Assembly (NCBI GenBank): GCA_034509755.1
Contig: CM067556.1
Location: 13,725,501-13,789,500, forward strand
Origin: Anisodus tanguticus
Lineage: Eukaryota > Streptophyta > Magnoliopsida > Solanales > Solanaceae
Length of the DNA: 64,000 nucleotides
Direction: 5' to 3'
Shown here: positions 60,400 through 64,000 of the stretch, in pieces
How the letters are laid out: every line of letters begins with the position of its first letter
How positions within the stretch are numbered: the first letter of the stretch is position 1
Notes under the pieces: model-generated
Database searches by the model: none
What the model saw: the letters and a program-made list of their open reading frames with translations, nothing else
Told to the model about the DNA's origin: nothing
Position numbers and translations under genes: made by a program

Positions 60400-62504
60400 T
60401 TCTTATCTATTCAAATTAATACTTTAAGAGATATGTTGAATCAAATGTCAACCGTATCAAATCCAACCTTAACAGACTCAATGTGACTCTTGTTATTTGG
60501 CAAGTTGTGTATGGAAGGGAAAAAGGAAGTGGAAGATGCATGTGAGAGTACCAAAGAGGAATGGAGCAAATAGGTTGTTGAGATTTTGATGAGATTGTAA
60601 TATTTATGGCTGTAGACAGCTGGTTGGGACAATGAGAAACTTTGACTAAATCTGTGTACATATAATATCTTGTCCGATCCCAACTACAAGACAGGATAGA
60701 AATTAAAGTGCCATATTTATCACAACTACTTTCAGTACTTGACAGCATACGTTGCTAATTGTAAATATACCACACCAAGGACATTTTTTCCAGTAAAAAA
60801 TATAAGTGGATATGATTCTATTTCAAAGAATAAAGAAATGAATGAATGCTCAACGAAAATATCCGAAAAATCTAGAATAATATATATAGTGCAAGTAGTG
60901 GGAGATCTAAAATTAAGATGATGTATCCCGAATTGAGAGAGTTATGAGTTTTGAAATATATATCTTAACTCTATATGTATTTTTTTTTTGGTAGACATAT
61001 ATAAAGTTCAACCTCGATATGTTGGGTTGTGCCGAACTCGTGAATACATCCTTGGATCTGTCACTGCATACAAGACATATTTTTGCCAATCTTCAAGCTA
61101 CCCTCTACAGAGTAGTCCTCAATTGGCGGTGTTGTTATCAAGAAGTAAAGGTTGCAGTTCGAGAATCACATGTTGTTGATTCACCCCAGCTTCGCACATG
61201 ACCCATCTGAAATGAGAATCTTCCAAATAAATGTGACAATTTCAACTAATTCTTAATTGTCTTTTTTTTTTTGTAAGCCTATAGATAATTTTCTAAATTA
61301 GACATGCCTAATGTAGAACACAACATGCAACTCTTGTATATTTGAAATTGTCTAAGTTGTTTTAGCTCATGCTTCTAAGAAATTGTAGAACATACAAAAT
61401 TAATACTAATACACTACAATATAAGTGCCCCTAACATAGTCAAGAATATATAGAATAAATATTTTAAAAGGTCACTCAACTATGAGAAATTATGTAGAAA
61501 AGTTATTAAACTTTGTTTTGTATCAATAAAGTCACTCAATTTAAGACTTTTCTCTTATAAAATTACTCAACCAAATTTATCATAAAAAATGATCACTTCA
61601 TGATAACAATCAAATGCGCATAAGCAATTGAAAGTAACAAGATAATGAAGAAAAAGTAGAGAGAAAGATATAACAAGTAATTAGAAGAAAGAAAGGATAA
61701 TTCTATACTTAAACTAACAATTAACCATAGAATGAATGCAATAAAGAGGAGAAAGAACACACAAGTTCATACCTGGATGAATTCAAAGGAGGTTCCTAAA
61801 GAGATATATGGGAAATATCCTACACTCACTCACCATAGAATAATCACCCAAAAGCTATCTTATGGAAATTTATCCTAAGTGTCACTATTCATATAGCACT
61901 AGTCTATTACATTAATGGCCAAATGAGCCTTAGGACTTAATTACAAAATTAATCATACTTTGGAACTTGATCCTTGATCTCTAGAAGCAATCCAAAGCCT
62001 TGAGCTTGATATGCACTCGAGCCATGTTGTGTGAGAACCAATAGTAATCACTTCACCTCCTTAATATTTTGGGTTTAGAAAATAATACTGATCCCTTACA
62101 TTTTGAATGGGATATTAAACTCCCTTGATCTTAAATCAATGAATAAAAGTGAATTAAATTATTGCATATATTTTTTAAATGCCAAATACGATCTTTAGAT
62201 TTATATGAATTATAAACTGTACTCTTTTGAATAATTTAAAAATTTAAGCAATAGAATTGTATAAAAAATAAATTTCATACCCTTTCTTTTTCTTTTATCT
62301 TTTTCTTTTGATATTTAAAGTCTCATTATTCTGCATGATTTCTTTTTATAGAGCTTCAAATTATCTTAATCCATTTTATATATCTTTTAATATTTTTTTA
62401 TTTAATTAATTTTGACAATTACAAAGGATTTATGTGATTTTCTTTGACCATTACATTGACCATATTCTCATTCTTCACCAATAGGACACTCTCTAGCTCC
62501 TCGT
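60400..62504. other. AT-rich intergenic sequence, no gene seen
   Basis: Contains short overlapping frames on both strands without family features. A repeated GTCACTCAA motif occurs near 61470-61570. The block at 61700-62060 could be an old LTR remnant but no ends are visible. Confidence 0.45.
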
Positions 62505-62514
62505 CTCCATTAAA

Positions 62515-63070
62515 GTTTTTTTGTGCGATTGCCCCTCAAACGCACTGGTCTTTAATTTTTGCATTTCATTTTTGTGGCTTTTAATTTTTGTCCCTGCTAT
62601 TTATTTTATAAAAATATTCAGGTTTACTTTGCAAGGCATAGTCTCTATAATATATATTTTTTTCAAAAACTGATTTTTTGCCTCGCGCGGCATAAATTAT
62701 GTAGGAAATTAAGTTATGCTGCATAGTTTTATAGTAATTTTTTAAATTATGTTGAGTGTTGGAAATTATGCCTTATCCGGCATAGTTTGTGTGGATGTTA
62801 TGATACATATGTTGAAATTAAACGCTAATTATGCCCGCCGAAATATAAAATTATGCCTTTTTCATATTATGTTGAGTGTTGACAGTTATGCCTTATCCGG
62901 CATAATCTATGGGTTGTGTATGATTCATATGCTAAAAATAAACACTAATTATGCCAAACGAAATTCTAAATATATCGTGCCGAAAATAATAAAGAGAAAA
63001 ATTAAATAACTTCAATTTGAAGGTAAAAATTAAAGACCACCCCAAAATCGGACATTTGTGCGAATGACCC
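62515..63070. mobile_element. MULE-like MITE (GGCATAA family) copy 2, uninterrupted, 556 bp
   Basis: The flanks repeat TCCATTAAA perfectly (62506-62514 and 63071-63079; 10 bp if the preceding C is counted), as for Mutator-type insertion. Both ends contain GGTCTTTAATTTT in opposite orientation plus a GTGCGA-type motif. The interior has at least eight TTATGCC or GGCATAA motifs, which can pair with each other. It is the reference for the interrupted copy at 45680-47158. Short plus-strand frames over the repeat are not genes. Confidence 0.85.
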
Positions 63071-63079
63071 TCCATTAAA

Positions 63080-64000
63080 CAGAAGATATATTATGAAAAA
63101 AACGAATACTGGTTTCATATGGAATAAATTTTTGTGGGTAGTTACTACATTACCCTTTTTATGATTTGTACTCGAGCATGAGAGAGATTCTGGTGCCTAT
63201 TTGTATTTCAAACTAAATTTATAAAATGTTTAAATTTGTTAGACGAATCTTGGTGACTTTTTGTATCTAATTAAATTTATGAAATGTTTAAATTGGTTAT
63301 CAGTTACATGACTCTAGCTCGGTGTGTTGCAAAACTTATTTTTTGTAATTGCCCAGATTGTCAAAATTAGTTAAATACAAAAATATGTCATAAAAGACAG
63401 AGTAGTTAAATTATAATTTATATATTTATAACAATCAAGATCTTTAAGAATATATGCAATAATTCAATTTATTTTTAGGAGAACTTCGAATCAAATTCCT
63501 CATGGAAATGTCAATATAGACCATATTGTTTCTTGGCTGCACAGTAGAAGTTTATAGAACAGATAAGGAGGCAAAATTCTGTTTGTAGGCGTAATTATAC
63601 AGTAATACATCAATTGTAATTTATAGTGGTCCATAATTTTGTTTTTTTGCTATTTATTTATACAAAACTCCTGAAAAATATGCAGCCGTTACAACAATTT
63701 GTCAATTTGTTGCTATTTCATATAAGATAGTACAAACAAAATTAGATCCCCATGTCAATGTAGAAGGCAGCATCACCCATTTCCCCTTCGTCTTTACAAT
63801 TGACACACAAATGTTATTTTTCTTCAGCCCATAATGACCTAAAGGACCATTTCAGTGCTCCATAATCAATTTTCATTTATTTTGTTGCAAGCTGCAGTCT
63901 GCACACTGCAGTGGCGGTTGTAAAATTGAGATATGGAAAGATAATATTATGGGTGTCAATTTTGTGCCATGATAAGGAAACAAAAGAGACAAGCAATATG
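63080..64000. other. AT-rich intergenic sequence to the window edge
   Basis: No coding region, RNA gene or repeat end is supported. A short doubled segment (AAATTTATAAAATGTTTAAATT type) occurs at 63218-63300. Confidence 0.5.

Noticed and set aside
60416..60748. Minus-strand 110-codon protein
   Set aside because: No domain or coding-like composition, and overlapping frames of similar length exist on the same strand.
62749..63009. Plus-strand 86-codon protein with internal repeats
   Set aside because: It is a translation of the GGCATAA-rich MITE and is not conserved in the other copy.

Overview
This window looks like nuclear DNA from a flowering plant, most likely Solanaceae. The protein-coding genes are intron-rich with GT/AG splice sites. 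The noncoding DNA is AT-rich and carries Solanaceae-type SINEs, RTE LINE tails ending in TTG repeats, Copia elements, a TRIM and hAT, MULE and Tourist elements. No search was run: every identity comes from reading the sequence and from remembered family knowledge. Exon coordinates were derived by hand from splice sites and reading phase.

Four host genes are visible. (1) 1-6903, minus: the 5' ten exons of a katanin p80 WD40 subunit (KTN80-like), running off the left edge. (2) 26197-32233, minus: a complete 13-exon, 949-residue WRC + RING-like + JmjC protein of the JMJ24/JMJ25 (KDM3) group, with two of the three expected iron ligands replaced. (3) 34575-40264, minus: a complete 16-exon, 736-residue STRUBBELIG-family leucine-rich-repeat receptor-like kinase with an atypical, probably inactive kinase domain. 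(4) 55195-55935, plus: a single-exon 246-residue plant protein with an N-terminal MGCC acylation signal. Genes 1-3 act in unrelated processes (microtubule severing, chromatin or ubiquitin regulation, cell-surface signalling). I see no functional cluster.

From about 7.9 to 25 kb lies a block of transposons. It holds a deleted Copia element (7926-10179) containing a probable Tat/Ogre-type gypsy LTR and a 735-bp hAT MITE, two minus-strand Copia elements (11479-15451 and 17491-20978), and a 3.4-kb hAT element with a decayed BED/hAT transposase (21623-25032). Most have both ends and a target-site duplication readable in the sequence.

The introns also carry insertions: a TRIM, a 96-bp minisatellite and an RTE tail in the katanin gene, and a SINE plus an RTE tail at one shared target site in the receptor-kinase gene. 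From 41 to 48 kb there is a possible mitochondrial-derived segment, several SINEs, and a MULE-like MITE split by a 5'-truncated RTE LINE. A second copy of that MITE lies intact at 62515-63070. From 48 to 64 kb the DNA is mostly AT-rich intergenic sequence with a Tourist MITE, a long-TIR MULE-like element and a solo-LTR-like segment. I found no rRNA or tRNA genes, CRISPR array or bacterial-type system, and no clearly new biological system. The most unusual items are the nested transposons and the noncatalytic-looking JmjC protein.
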